Part shown: in pieces, positions 51,156 through 58,911 of the stretch
How the letters are laid out: every line of letters begins with the position of its first letter
Numbering within the stretch: position 1 is the stretch's first letter
Virus record (IMG/VR): IMGVR_UViG_3300032156_000007
Coordinates: 1-60,933 of that record
DNA from: a virus
Reading direction: 5' to 3' (one strand)
Length of the DNA stretch: 60,933 nucleotides
Position numbers and translations under genes: made by a program
Notes under the pieces: generated by a model
What the model was told of the DNA's origin: nothing
Databases searched by the model: none
What the model saw: the letters and a program-made list of their open reading frames with translations, nothing else

Positions 51156-51862
51156 GACCTACCCCGTACTTGGTCCAAGAGATCGTCTTGGTAACCCTGC
51201 TCACGCTCCTGGCGTTTTTCATCCTCAATCGTCTTCCAACGAGAACAGGTATCACACAGCTCCCCGGGTGGTAGGTCTTCAACGTCCTGACCACAACCCG
51301 AACAGGATCCCCAACCGGCACCGTACGGATGGGGAGGCCAGTCTTCACGCCCACCCTTCTTACTCTTCAGCTCATCTTCCATCTCCGCCAGGGCGTCGTA
51401 GTAATCCCCATCCGGAAATTCTTCAATATGATCGGACGCGATTTCCTTCGCGACGTCCGGATCGTCCGTGTGCTCCATCTCGACCTTGATGCCCTTCAGG
51501 AGCTGCTCCATCGGGAGGTCCTCGTCGGGAACATCGTCGGCCTTGCCGCCGGGGATCAGGTCCTCCGAGTCCGGATCGTTCGACTCCACGTAGTCCGTGG
51601 CAAGCTCGTACAGAAGGGACTCGATCTCGTCCACCTCGTAGCCGTTCTCCTCGGCCCACTCGTGGACCAGCTCGTCCTCGGGGTTCGGGTTGTCCTTGAG
51701 GAACTCGACCAGCTCCTGCTTGAGGTCCTTGTCCGATCCACCCTTGTCCGAGTCCTTCTCCTCCTCGGGCTCGTCCTTCGCATCTTCCAGGTCCGCGGCC
51801 GACAAGAAAGACGCGAGCCGGCTGAAGCCATCGTCCGTGATCCCTCCAGCGTTGCGTCTCAT
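51146..51862 (-). CDS. acidic protein with DUF5661-like segment and zinc ribbon
   Basis: This 238-residue, very acidic protein has a winged-helix-like segment (DLKQELVEFLKDNPNPEDEL, then YEVDEIESLLYEL). It is followed by QLLKGIKVEMEHTDDPDVAK with HIEEFPDGDYYDAL. This matches the small phage-associated DUF5661 pattern (K-x-EMEHT, then EFPDYY). The C-terminus has CSGCG...LCDTC, probably a zinc ribbon. The role is unknown; the gene lies among neck/connector genes. Confidence 0.75.
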   Translation of the reverse strand: MRRNAGGITDDGFSRLASFLSAADLEDAKDEPEEEKDSDKGGSDKDLKQELVEFLKDNPNPEDELVHEWAEENGYEVDEIESLLYELATDYVESNDPDSEDLIPGGKADDVPDEDLPMEQLLKGIKVEMEHTDDPDVAKEIASDHIEEFPDGDYYDALAEMEDELKSKKGGREDWPPHPYGAGWGSCSGCGQDVEDLPPGELCDTCSRWKTIEDEKRQEREQGYQDDLLDQVRGRSCR

Positions 51863-52356
51863 GGTACCATGCCTCCTGGCGCGTTACCGCCAGCTGCCTT
51901 CTTGAACTCCTGAAGGGCAGCCTCTTGGTACGCATACGCAAGATTGGCTGCCGCGTTATCAAAAGCGTCATAGACCTTTTGTCGAAGCTCCCCAAGAACA
52001 GTGCTGTACATGTCAGCGTAACCCTGTTTCAACCCCTCCCAGACCGCAGGATCTGGAATCGAAAAACCTTCTGCGGAAACGGCTGCGCCCGCCCCGTCGA
52101 TACCCTTCTGGAGACTTGCTTCAATCTCTTGGTTGGAAAGATCGTAAGCACTATCAAGAAGCCCGATCACGTCGTTCTCCAGGGATGCCACGGGAGTGGA
52201 AAAAGCTCGAAGAAGGGCCACACCCGCCGGACCAGAGAGGATGTCCTCCACGGCGTCAGCCGGGCTCCAATCCTCCGGGTTGTAACCTTGCTGCGCCCTC
52301 TTCTGAAGGAACACCGACAATCGCTGAGCTGCCTCTGGGGTGATGCCTTTTTTCAT
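51859..52356 (-). CDS. hypothetical structural-region protein
   Basis: This 165-residue, mostly helical protein (SLENDVIGLLDSAYDLSNQE) ends in AAGGNAPGGMVP and overlaps the following gene by ATGG-type coupling. There is no signal or membrane segment. The location among neck genes suggests a small head- or neck-associated protein. It is not recognised. Confidence 0.75.
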   Translation of the reverse strand: MKKGITPEAAQRLSVFLQKRAQQGYNPEDWSPADAVEDILSGPAGVALLRAFSTPVASLENDVIGLLDSAYDLSNQEIEASLQKGIDGAGAAVSAEGFSIPDPAVWEGLKQGYADMYSTVLGELRQKVYDAFDNAAANLAYAYQEAALQEFKKAAGGNAPGGMVP

Positions 52357-52365
52357 GATCGTCTC

Positions 52366-53394
52366 CTACCACACGAGTTTCATCGGGTCGACGTCGTCGG
52401 TGATGCGCATCTTGAACGTCTGCGACACGAGAATGTACGCCATCGGGTCCGAGTTTTTCCAAGCCGTCGCCATGTACCTATTGCCCGCGCGAGCGCCGTC
52501 GAGCAGCTGCATCAGGACCTCGGGCCCCTTGATCACCTCGCCCATGCTCCCGGCCGGGATCGCAGCGTCGAACATCGACAACCCCGCGGTCCACATCTCC
52601 AGGCCCTCTTCGATGGGCTGGTCTCCGTAGTCCTGCTTGCGGTGACCGGTCGACGGAGGCTCGCGCATGATGAGGATCCAAGGACCCTTCCGGTACACGC
52701 CGTTCACGTCGGGATTCGCCAGAGGGATCGTCGCGTACCGCGCACTGAGCATCTCGAACAACGGCGAGCGCGCCGCGGTCTCGGTACGGGTCAGAGTCGC
52801 CCGGAACCGGATCGTACCCGTCTGCGCAACCTCCGCCGGCAGGTTCGACAGCGCCGCCCAGGCCACCCCAGCGTCGAGCGAGTATTCCACCGTGATGGAG
52901 GAGTAGTCCGACTCCATCAGGTAGCACTGGACACTTGTACCCCACGTAGCCCCGAACACCGTCCTGGAGAAGGGCTTGTCAGCGCTCTCGACAGTCCCCA
53001 CGAGCGCACCGTCGACCAGCTCCAGCTTCGACGACTGGTAGTTCCGGGTGAGGCGGAGGTCCGTGAGCGTGTTGTCCGGGTCCGAGGCCGACATCCACAG
53101 CGTGTTGTACCCGAACTTCAGGTACCCGGGCACCTTGCCGACCCCGTGGCAGGCCATGCACTTCCGGTCCGCCATCCGGTTGATGGTGTTGTAGCAGGCG
53201 CACTCGGGACCGACAGGAGCCTCCTGCCACAGCTCCATGCGGAGGCCGCCGAGGAGGATCTGCTCCTGGAGCAACGCGCGCTCTTTGCCCAGCTGCTGCT
53301 CGGCGAAGACTTGCGCGTGGATGTCCCGGCCCCAGTAGCCGACGGCCATGTTGGAGCCCGGGACCTTGCAGCCGCGCTGTGTGGTCTCAACCAT
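52366..53394 (-). CDS. neck-region protein with four-cysteine site
   Basis: This 342-residue protein starts at ATG 53394, one base after the upstream stop. Residues about 64-85 (CACYNTINRMADRKCMACHG) give a Cys-x-Cys...Cys-x2-Cys arrangement that could bind zinc. Later parts are beta-rich (SSITVEYSLDAGVAWAALSN) and end VSQTFKMRITDDVDPMKLVW. It likely belongs to the neck or head-tail connection. The four-cysteine site near the N-terminus of such a protein is the most distinctive feature; the family is not recognised. Confidence 0.78.
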   Translation of the reverse strand: MVETTQRGCKVPGSNMAVGYWGRDIHAQVFAEQQLGKERALLQEQILLGGLRMELWQEAPVGPECACYNTINRMADRKCMACHGVGKVPGYLKFGYNTLWMSASDPDNTLTDLRLTRNYQSSKLELVDGALVGTVESADKPFSRTVFGATWGTSVQCYLMESDYSSITVEYSLDAGVAWAALSNLPAEVAQTGTIRFRATLTRTETAARSPLFEMLSARYATIPLANPDVNGVYRKGPWILIMREPPSTGHRKQDYGDQPIEEGLEMWTAGLSMFDAAIPAGSMGEVIKGPEVLMQLLDGARAGNRYMATAWKNSDPMAYILVSQTFKMRITDDVDPMKLVW

Positions 53395-53395
53395 G

Positions 53396-53650
53396 CTATG
53401 GCCCCTCGATCAACTCTTGGACGAGCGCCGCAAGAGGATCTGCGGCATCCTCTTCCTGGCCGGCAGAAGGCTCTTTCCGTTGAGACTCGTCCATCGCGAC
53501 TCGGTCCTCATCGAGAGCCTTCGGAGGCTCAAGCCTCTCGGCCTTGGAGATCAGCTCCTGCCACAGACCGTCATCGACGAGACGCGCCAGAGATTCGTTC
53601 TCGGGAGCGGATTCGTCGAAGAGGTCAATCTTGATCTCCCGCTCTACCAT
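53396..53650 (-). CDS. small acidic protein
   Basis: The likely start is ATG 53650, right after the upstream TAG (TAG-C-ATG); the in-frame ATG 53698 would overlap that gene by 47 bases. The product has 84 residues and is acidic, with EREIKIDLFDES at the start and a Leu-rich end (DPLAALVQELIEGP). No family is recognised. It could be a small assembly chaperone. Confidence 0.65.
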   Translation of the reverse strand: MVEREIKIDLFDESAPENESLARLVDDGLWQELISKAERLEPPKALDEDRVAMDESQRKEPSAGQEEDAADPLAALVQELIEGP

Positions 53651-53651
53651 G

Positions 53652-54560
53652 CTACCCAGCCTGCCACATATTGCGAAAAAGGCTTCCCGCGGGAGCACTT
53701 GCCAGCATCATCGAGAAGGCAAAATCCATTCGCATCTCGACAGATATTGTGCCACTGTTTACGAACTTTCTTTTTAGGTTGGGTACCGATTTATCGAGTT
53801 CCGAACTTAACGTATTAAGAAATGCTGCCAATGGAGTCGCGTGCTGAAGGACAAAACTGTGCCCGGAATCCGAGAACTGAGGCACGTCCGTGTCGATAGA
53901 GAAGAGCAGCTGGCTCGTGATCCCCTGGTACAAGGCGGCTCGCAGGAGGATGCTCGCGTACATCTCGATGGGGAAGTAGTCCAACTTCGCCCAGACGGGG
54001 TACGGCTCGTACTCGTTGATCTTAAACAATCCGAGCTTCAAGAAGAGGATCAGCATCCCGTCGGTGTAGCCGATGAAGCAGTACTTCTCCGGGAGGTTCG
54101 GCTTGACGGTCTTGTCGATCAGCAGCCGGAGCGACGGAAGCAGGGACAGGATCCGCGGGGACACCACCTCAACGACCTGGGTGCGGTAGACCTCCTCCGC
54201 GGCGGCGTTCTGCCGAGAGTGCCAGTTGAAGAGCAGCGTCCGCGAATCATCCGTCTCCCGGGGAACCTTGCCGAGATCGATGTAGTACCTGCCGGGAGCG
54301 GCCTTCTTGAGACGAGGCTCCAGCACGCCCATCGGCGGGGGGTAGTACGACTCCTTGTAGATCGACATCCCTCCGACGTCGGTGATCTCCAAGTCGAGAA
54401 CGCCGTTCGGCTCACCCCCCGCTCCCAGAGTGGCGTCGATGTCGACGAGGGCCCCGGTCGAGTCTTGCAGCTCGATGTCCACCCGGCGAATCGAATTCGT
54501 CCGAGCAAGCTCGATCATGCTCGCAACCGAAGGCTGCTCTACTCCCGGCTGGATGATCAC
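53652..54560 (-). CDS. hypothetical structural protein of the neck region
   Basis: This 302-residue protein starts at GTG 54560 behind GGGAG. The first third is beta-rich (RRVDIELQDSTGALVDIDAT, RYYIDLGKV). The rest is helical with hydrophobic segments (GMLILFLKLGLF). It does not look like a portal or terminase. The position is between the decoration-like small protein and the neck genes. It is not recognised. Confidence 0.78.
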   Translation of the reverse strand: MIIQPGVEQPSVASMIELARTNSIRRVDIELQDSTGALVDIDATLGAGGEPNGVLDLEITDVGGMSIYKESYYPPPMGVLEPRLKKAAPGRYYIDLGKVPRETDDSRTLLFNWHSRQNAAAEEVYRTQVVEVVSPRILSLLPSLRLLIDKTVKPNLPEKYCFIGYTDGMLILFLKLGLFKINEYEPYPVWAKLDYFPIEMYASILLRAALYQGITSQLLFSIDTDVPQFSDSGHSFVLQHATPLAAFLNTLSSELDKSVPNLKRKFVNSGTISVEMRMDFAFSMMLASAPAGSLFRNMWQAG

Positions 54561-54563
54561 GGT

Positions 54564-54944
54564 CTAGTCTCCCAGCACCAGCACGAAGACGCGGGCCTCC
54601 TGCGCCCCTGCGATGATCGTCAGCGCAGAGAGGCTCCCCATTGCGATCAGCAGGAAGCCGCCGGCTGACAAGGAGAAGACCTCCACGCCGCCGTTCATCG
54701 TGTACGTGATCGGCTGGTCCGTGCCGATATACAGGAACTTCCCCGTCGCGATGGAGCCGAAGTTCACCACGCGCGTGCCCGCCGCGGGAACCACGTACTC
54801 GAACTGCGCGGTCTCGTTGTAGTTCAGCGAGAACCCCGTCGTCGAGGTAGCCGGCACCGTCGGAGCGCCGATCATCACTGGGTTGTTCGCTCCGCTGGGC
54901 GAGCCCGGGAACGTCATCTTGCCGAGAATGTTGAGAACCGCCAT
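54564..54944 (-). CDS. small beta-rich structural protein
   Basis: This 126-residue protein is rich in small residues and strands (LNYNETAQFEYVVPAAGTRV, FLYIGTDQPITYTMNGG, SALTIIAGAQEARVFVLVLG). The pattern is that of a small jelly-roll-like virion or decoration protein. It directly precedes the neck genes. Function is not established. Confidence 0.75.
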   Translation of the reverse strand: MAVLNILGKMTFPGSPSGANNPVMIGAPTVPATSTTGFSLNYNETAQFEYVVPAAGTRVVNFGSIATGKFLYIGTDQPITYTMNGGVEVFSLSAGGFLLIAMGSLSALTIIAGAQEARVFVLVLGD

Positions 54945-54953
54945 GGGAATCTC

Positions 54954-55403
54954 CTATCGTGTCTTTGCGAGTCCGTAGTTCAGCCCGATGGCAAGCGCAG
55001 CCGTTGCGATCACCCCGACGCTGAACCACAGGACCGGCGACTTGTACCACTTCTTCTCACGCGCGAGCTGCTCCTCGTAGTAGGCCTGCTGCTCCTGCGT
55101 GATCTTCAACTGCTCATCGAACGCCAGCTTCCACTTCGCGCTGATCTGCTCGGTGACGGAGCGCTCGTCCTTCATCAGCAGGTTCAGGTCCTCCATCCGA
55201 GAGACCTTCAGCTCCAGCGCAGCAACCTTCGTCCGGAGCAGCGGAAGCTCTGCGAGGTCCTGGAGCATCTTCGTCGCGACAGGCTCAGGGAACCAGAAGC
55301 CGGTCACACCCTTGTTCACGAGGATGACGCTGCCGCTGTCCTGCGCGTGCGCCGGCAGCGCCGCCAGGAGGACCACGAAGACCGTGAGAATGAACCACCG
55401 CAT
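54954..55403 (-). CDS. exported coiled-coil protein with C-terminal membrane segment (spanin-like)
   Basis: The 149-residue product has a signal peptide of about 21 residues (MRWFILTVFVVLLAALPAHA, cleavage after AHA). A coiled coil follows (residues about 45-110, VAALELKVSRMEDLNLL and onward), and then a C-terminal transmembrane helix (LWFSVGVIATAALAIGL) and a short basic tail. It overlaps the preceding spanin-like gene by one base. Exported coiled coils with a membrane anchor near a holin are typical of spanins, but the lack of a lipobox and the C-terminal anchor are unusual, so its role in lysis is tentative. Confidence 0.75.
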   Translation of the reverse strand: MRWFILTVFVVLLAALPAHAQDSGSVILVNKGVTGFWFPEPVATKMLQDLAELPLLRTKVAALELKVSRMEDLNLLMKDERSVTEQISAKWKLAFDEQLKITQEQQAYYEEQLAREKKWYKSPVLWFSVGVIATAALAIGLNYGLAKTR

Positions 55404-55768
55404 CAGTACCCCAGCTCCTTGAACTTTTTCAGCTTCTCTTCCGCTGAGAGTCTCAAGACTTCCTCACGGGCATCCGCGATCTTCTTATCAAGTTCACTGA
55501 TCTCCGTACTGATTTTCTTGATGTCTTCTTCAGTAGCGGCTTCCCTTGACGCTATGGTGGTCTTCTGAACTTCGAGCTGGCTGATCTCACCCTGCAAGAA
55601 GGCGACCTTCTCCTTGCGCTTCTGGATCTTCTCCGGGATGGGCGGAGGGCCTACCCGCCCCTTCGCGATGCGCGCACCCACGATGAGCGCGACGACCACC
55701 GCCAGGCCGGCGACGACCCACTTCCAGTGGGCTTTCACCCACGCCCAGATCTTCCCCAGGGTCTTCAT
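55403..55768 (-). CDS. inner-membrane spanin-like protein
   Basis: The 121-residue product has a basic N-terminus, then one transmembrane helix (WVVAGLAVVVALIVGARIA, about residues 18-36). A long coiled coil follows (about 46-118, EKIQKRKEKVAFLQGEISQL and onward). This is the topology of Rz-type i-spanins. It overlaps the holin-like gene's stop as ATGA, which fits a lysis cassette. Confidence 0.7.
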   Translation of the reverse strand: MKTLGKIWAWVKAHWKWVVAGLAVVVALIVGARIAKGRVGPPPIPEKIQKRKEKVAFLQGEISQLEVQKTTIASREAATEEDIKKISTEISELDKKIADAREEVLRLSAEEKLKKFKELGY

Positions 55769-56148
55769 TTCACTTCGCCCTCAGGGCCTGCCGGGGGCTC
55801 CATAGCCTCTACCGAAGTGGATGCCGCGTTGCCGGTCTTCATCTCGATCTTCTGCCGCAAGGTGTTGTTGCTCACGAACGTGCGCGTGATGGCACCGTAG
55901 ATCACCGAGGACAACGTCCCCAACGCGCCACCGACCATCAGCTTCGAAGCGAGAGTCTCCTGCGGGAGAAGAAGCCCACCGATCATGCCCAGCATCAGCG
56001 GGAGAAACGGCAGGATCCTCATCCCGAGAGGCATCTGAAGAAAGAACTTCTTGAAGGCGAGCTTCAAGGACTGCACGATTCCGGCGACGATGACCGCCAG
56101 CGCGACGTAAGGACCGTACTCGATCAAGAGGTTGAGAATGTCTTCCAT
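55765..56148 (-). CDS. holin-like membrane protein
   Basis: The 127-residue product has three hydrophobic segments (about residues 12-28, 44-62 and 66-90) and a hydrophilic C-terminus (KTGNAASTSVEAMEPPAGPE). It starts at ATG 56148 behind AAGGAGG. Size and topology agree with holins, and spanin-like genes follow. No dedicated endolysin is next to it. Candidates are the lysozyme-like gene at the left edge and the SleB-type domain in the tape-measure protein. Confidence 0.7.
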   Translation of the reverse strand: MEDILNLLIEYGPYVALAVIVAGIVQSLKLAFKKFFLQMPLGMRILPFLPLMLGMIGGLLLPQETLASKLMVGGALGTLSSVIYGAITRTFVSNNTLRQKIEMKTGNAASTSVEAMEPPAGPEGEVK

Positions 56149-56158
56149 GGAACCCTCC

Positions 56159-56614
56159 TTAGGTGGCCTCGTTCAGCTCCTCGGAGTCGAACATGACCTT
56201 GCAGCGCAAAGTACCGCCGCCGCCTGTGTTGTTGTACAGATGCAGTGCCCTCGCGAGGTTCGCATCCTCGCGAACCGTGGTGCCATCCCTCCACCTGTCC
56301 GGAGGAAGGATGTTCGCGTCCGTGAAAATGCGCCGCGGAAGGGCAGAGCCCCCGGCGAGATTCACGATACCACCCTGCTGTACACCTGTCTCGTAGTTCG
56401 GACCGAACACCACGGCCGGCTGGGCGTAGCCTCCCCCGTAGAAGATCTTGCACACGACGTTGCCGCCGCCAGCGGGAACGAGGGGCCCGTCGTACAGAGG
56501 GGCCACCGTGATGGTCAGGTTCCTCAAGGGGTCGCTGTTGGGAGCATCCGTGATGCGGATTTCTTCTCCGTCCGCCAGCTCGACCTCAACCACCCTATGC
56601 CGCATTCTACCCAT
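56159..56614 (-). CDS. hypothetical structural/decoration-like protein
   Basis: This 151-residue, beta-rich protein starts at ATG 56614 after a GAGGTGATTC site. It contains VVEVELADGEEIRITDAPNS and a GGGGTLRCKVMF end. It is the first gene after the late-promoter motif at 56652-56683 and precedes the holin-like gene. The function is not recognised. Confidence 0.75.
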   Translation of the reverse strand: MGRMRHRVVEVELADGEEIRITDAPNSDPLRNLTITVAPLYDGPLVPAGGGNVVCKIFYGGGYAQPAVVFGPNYETGVQQGGIVNLAGGSALPRRIFTDANILPPDRWRDGTTVREDANLARALHLYNNTGGGGTLRCKVMFDSEELNEAT

Positions 56615-56651
56615 GAATCACCTCGCAAAGTAGACGAGTCCCGTCTGTCTC

Positions 56652-56683
56652 AGAGTACCACGAAACGACTTCGATTTTTTAAA
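56652..56683 (-). promoter_or_regulatory. candidate late promoter of the lysis/structural block
   Basis: On the minus strand TTTAAAAAATC (56683-56673) is followed after exactly 14 bases by GTACTCT (56658-56652). The boxes and spacing repeat those at 49934-49965 almost exactly. It lies between the RRXRR protein's stop and the start of the gene at 56159-56614. Confidence 0.55.
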
Positions 56684-56703
56684 GTGTGAAGAGGGCCGAA
56701 GAA

Positions 56704-57549
56704 CTAGCTCCAGCGCTCTGCGTGGGTCGTCAGCGCCCAGTTCTTCACGGACTTGTAGAAGCCGTGACCCTGGATGTACTCCAAGTCCGCCCGCGTGAGC
56801 GGCTGCCCGGCATCGAGGTCCTTGATCTCCTCCAGCATGGGGCCCGCCGCGAGACGATCCTTCTCGGAGACGTCGTCGCCGACCGAGTTACAGATGCCCA
56901 CGATACGCGCAGTGACCTTGTCCTGCGGATCCGCCGGCTCGTCCTTCCGATCCTCGGCCGTGTCCTCCAGAGTCTTCCGACCGCGGGGCTCGGGCGCTGT
57001 GAAGACGCGCTTGTCCTGGAGGTCCCTCTGGTACTGCTGCGCCTCCGCGATGACCTTGTCGATGGGGGTGTTGTCCGCCTGCGCGATCCGCTCGTAGTAC
57101 GCGAGGTACTCTTCCTCGGTGAGGAGGACGAGGACCGGCGGCTGCCGGTTCACCATCTTGCGCAGGTCGACCGACTCCTTGATGGCCTTGAACGGCACCA
57201 TCTGCGTGAGGTTCAGCGGCTTCTTGTCGCGCGGGATCAGCATCGAGTCGACGCGCCCCGGGGACGTCTCGAACTGGAGCGAGACCTGCGTGTTGCTCTT
57301 GTTCTGGACGTACACGTCCCGCTCCTCGCGGAAGTACTCCGTGAAGTTGGTGATGACTGGAACCCTCGTCGTTGTTGCTTCCATGTTAGCCTCCCTGGGA
57401 TCTCTCGCCAGTTTGATTATGAAAGGGTCGCGGTTTGCCACTCGCGCCCTTCCTGAGTCCACCAATTTTCTTGCCCTGGCGGGATGCGTGTACGACAGGA
57501 TCTCGTCGTTACGACCCAGAACGGGGACTGATCCTGTTGTGCGGTGCAT
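56704..57549 (-). CDS. RRXRR (IscB-type PLMP) domain fused to a phage-specific domain
   Basis: The start at ATG 57549 has GAAGG seven bases upstream, giving 281 residues. A second in-frame ATG (57384, residue 56) has an even better site, AGGGAGG at five bases, so two products are possible. Residues about 8-50 (VPVLGRNDEILSYTHPARAR, then KLVDSGRARVANRDPFIIKL) match the RRXRR/PLMP domain at the N-terminus of IscB and related proteins, with the PLMP core changed to ILSY. No RuvC or HNH follows. Residues about 68-140 are paralogous to the N-terminus of the protein at 633-1733, and a charged helical C-terminus ends the protein. The function is unknown. It sits just downstream of the capsid gene. 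Confidence 0.82.
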   Translation of the reverse strand: MHRTTGSVPVLGRNDEILSYTHPARARKLVDSGRARVANRDPFIIKLARDPREANMEATTTRVPVITNFTEYFREERDVYVQNKSNTQVSLQFETSPGRVDSMLIPRDKKPLNLTQMVPFKAIKESVDLRKMVNRQPPVLVLLTEEEYLAYYERIAQADNTPIDKVIAEAQQYQRDLQDKRVFTAPEPRGRKTLEDTAEDRKDEPADPQDKVTARIVGICNSVGDDVSEKDRLAAGPMLEEIKDLDAGQPLTRADLEYIQGHGFYKSVKNWALTTHAERWS

Positions 57550-57606
57550 CCATGGACCTTCAGGTGTGCCAGGGCTTTCGCCCCCTCTCCCGCCGCAGCG
57601 GGGTTA

Positions 57607-57645
57607 AGTGGTTTGGGCCCCGGGAAAGGTGATTCCCCGGGGCCC
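57607..57645 (-). terminator. strong hairpin after the major capsid gene
   Basis: A near-perfect stem of about 12 base pairs (GGGCCCCGGGAA opposite TTCCCCGGGGCCC, loop of a few bases) begins about 15 bases after the capsid stop. There is no T-tract on the minus strand, so it is not a classical intrinsic terminator; it may be a factor-assisted terminator or protect the 3' end of the capsid message. The rest of the 57550-57659 gap holds no other gene. Confidence 0.5.
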
Positions 57646-57659
57646 TCTCCACGGATGAA

Positions 57660-58895
57660 CTACTTCATCCCCTTCGCGCAGGCGCGAGCGTTCGCGATGC
57701 CGAAGCCGACCATCTCGATGAACGCCCAGCCCTTCACCGTCTCCTGGTGGCTGTACTTGTTGTACGGCTCGGAGAACAGCTCGATGCGGATGCCCATCTC
57801 GCCCATGTAGTCAGCGCCGGTCGTCGCGTAGAAGGTCCCCGGAGGGATGACTTCCTCGACGCCCGTGCCGGCCGCGGTCAGGATCTGCGCGTTGAGCACG
57901 TTGCCGATGTAGCCGGCGAGGATCAGCTCGCGCTCGGTCACCGGGTCGACTGCCGCCGACATCGTCTTCACGATGTCGCTCAGCTCGGACCTGGAGATCA
58001 GGAAGTTCTCGACCATCAAGCGGTGCCGCTCGACCTGGAAGCGAACGTCCTCGAACGCGCCGATGCCCAGCGTGGCGAACGTGGTCACGGCGTTGATCGT
58101 CTGCGCCGCCTCGTCGATGAGGCCGACGGCGGCCTGGTCCTCTTTCAGCTCGATCTCCTGCCGCGCGGTGTCCTGGGCCCTGTCGAGGACATCGAAGTTC
58201 ATCTGGTAGATGTCCATGATGTCGACCGACGGGAACGAAGTGACCTTCCACTCCGGCGGAGTGATCCACTTCGTCTTGATCCGGGACTCGTTGCTCTGGC
58301 CGTCCTGACCGACCACCCAGGCCGTCGAACGGATGTCCACCGGGATCCTGAACAGCTCGGCCTGCGCCAGCTTGCGGACCCGGTACACCTTCCGCGCGAA
58401 GCCCTCGTAGTCGAGGATGACCTTGATCGGGAGCGCCAGCTCCTGGCCGACCAGGTGGAACCCCTGGTTGGTCGGATCCGTGAGAGCCGCCGCGAGGATG
58501 TCGCGCCGGGCCTCTTTGGAGATGTTCGACTCGGTCTCGGGCTTGTAGAACGACAGGGCCTTCGCGTTGCGCTTGGTCACGCCGTTCATCAGCTCGTTGA
58601 TCTGGGTGAGGGCGTCCCGGCGATCCCAGGCGTTGACCTCACCGCGCTTGTCGAACATGCGCCGGTCGGTACGATCCTTCGTCGCGTGCCGCGTCGAGTG
58701 GGCATCGTGCCGCTGCGGGTTGAACGTGCCGTTGCCCTCGAACAGGCGCTCGTCCTGGCGGGAGGCGAACCTCCCCTTCGGCCGAACCGCCATGCCCTTG
58801 GACTGCGGGGTCTGGGCGCTGCCTTCCGCTCTCCGAGCCGACTGCGCGGAGACGGGACGGCGATCCGAACTGATCGAACGATATGGATTCGTCAT
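57660..58895 (-). CDS. major capsid protein (HK97 fold)
   Basis: The start is ATG 58895 behind AAAGGAG; the frame above it is shadow. The product has 411 residues. The N-terminal 100 residues are Arg/Gln-rich and low in structure (RPVSAQSARRAEGSAQTPQS), like a scaffold or delta domain that may be removed on maturation. The rest has the HK97 pattern: a long helix (LIDEAAQTINAVTTFATLG), SRSELSDIVKTMSAAVDP, then a strand-rich end (GIRIELFSEPYNKYSHQETV) finishing with IEMVGFGIANARACAKG. It is the main building block of the head. Confidence 0.85.
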   Translation of the reverse strand: MTNPYRSISSDRRPVSAQSARRAEGSAQTPQSKGMAVRPKGRFASRQDERLFEGNGTFNPQRHDAHSTRHATKDRTDRRMFDKRGEVNAWDRRDALTQINELMNGVTKRNAKALSFYKPETESNISKEARRDILAAALTDPTNQGFHLVGQELALPIKVILDYEGFARKVYRVRKLAQAELFRIPVDIRSTAWVVGQDGQSNESRIKTKWITPPEWKVTSFPSVDIMDIYQMNFDVLDRAQDTARQEIELKEDQAAVGLIDEAAQTINAVTTFATLGIGAFEDVRFQVERHRLMVENFLISRSELSDIVKTMSAAVDPVTERELILAGYIGNVLNAQILTAAGTGVEEVIPPGTFYATTGADYMGEMGIRIELFSEPYNKYSHQETVKGWAFIEMVGFGIANARACAKGMK

Positions 58896-58911
58896 TTTTC
58901 CGCTCCTTTCT

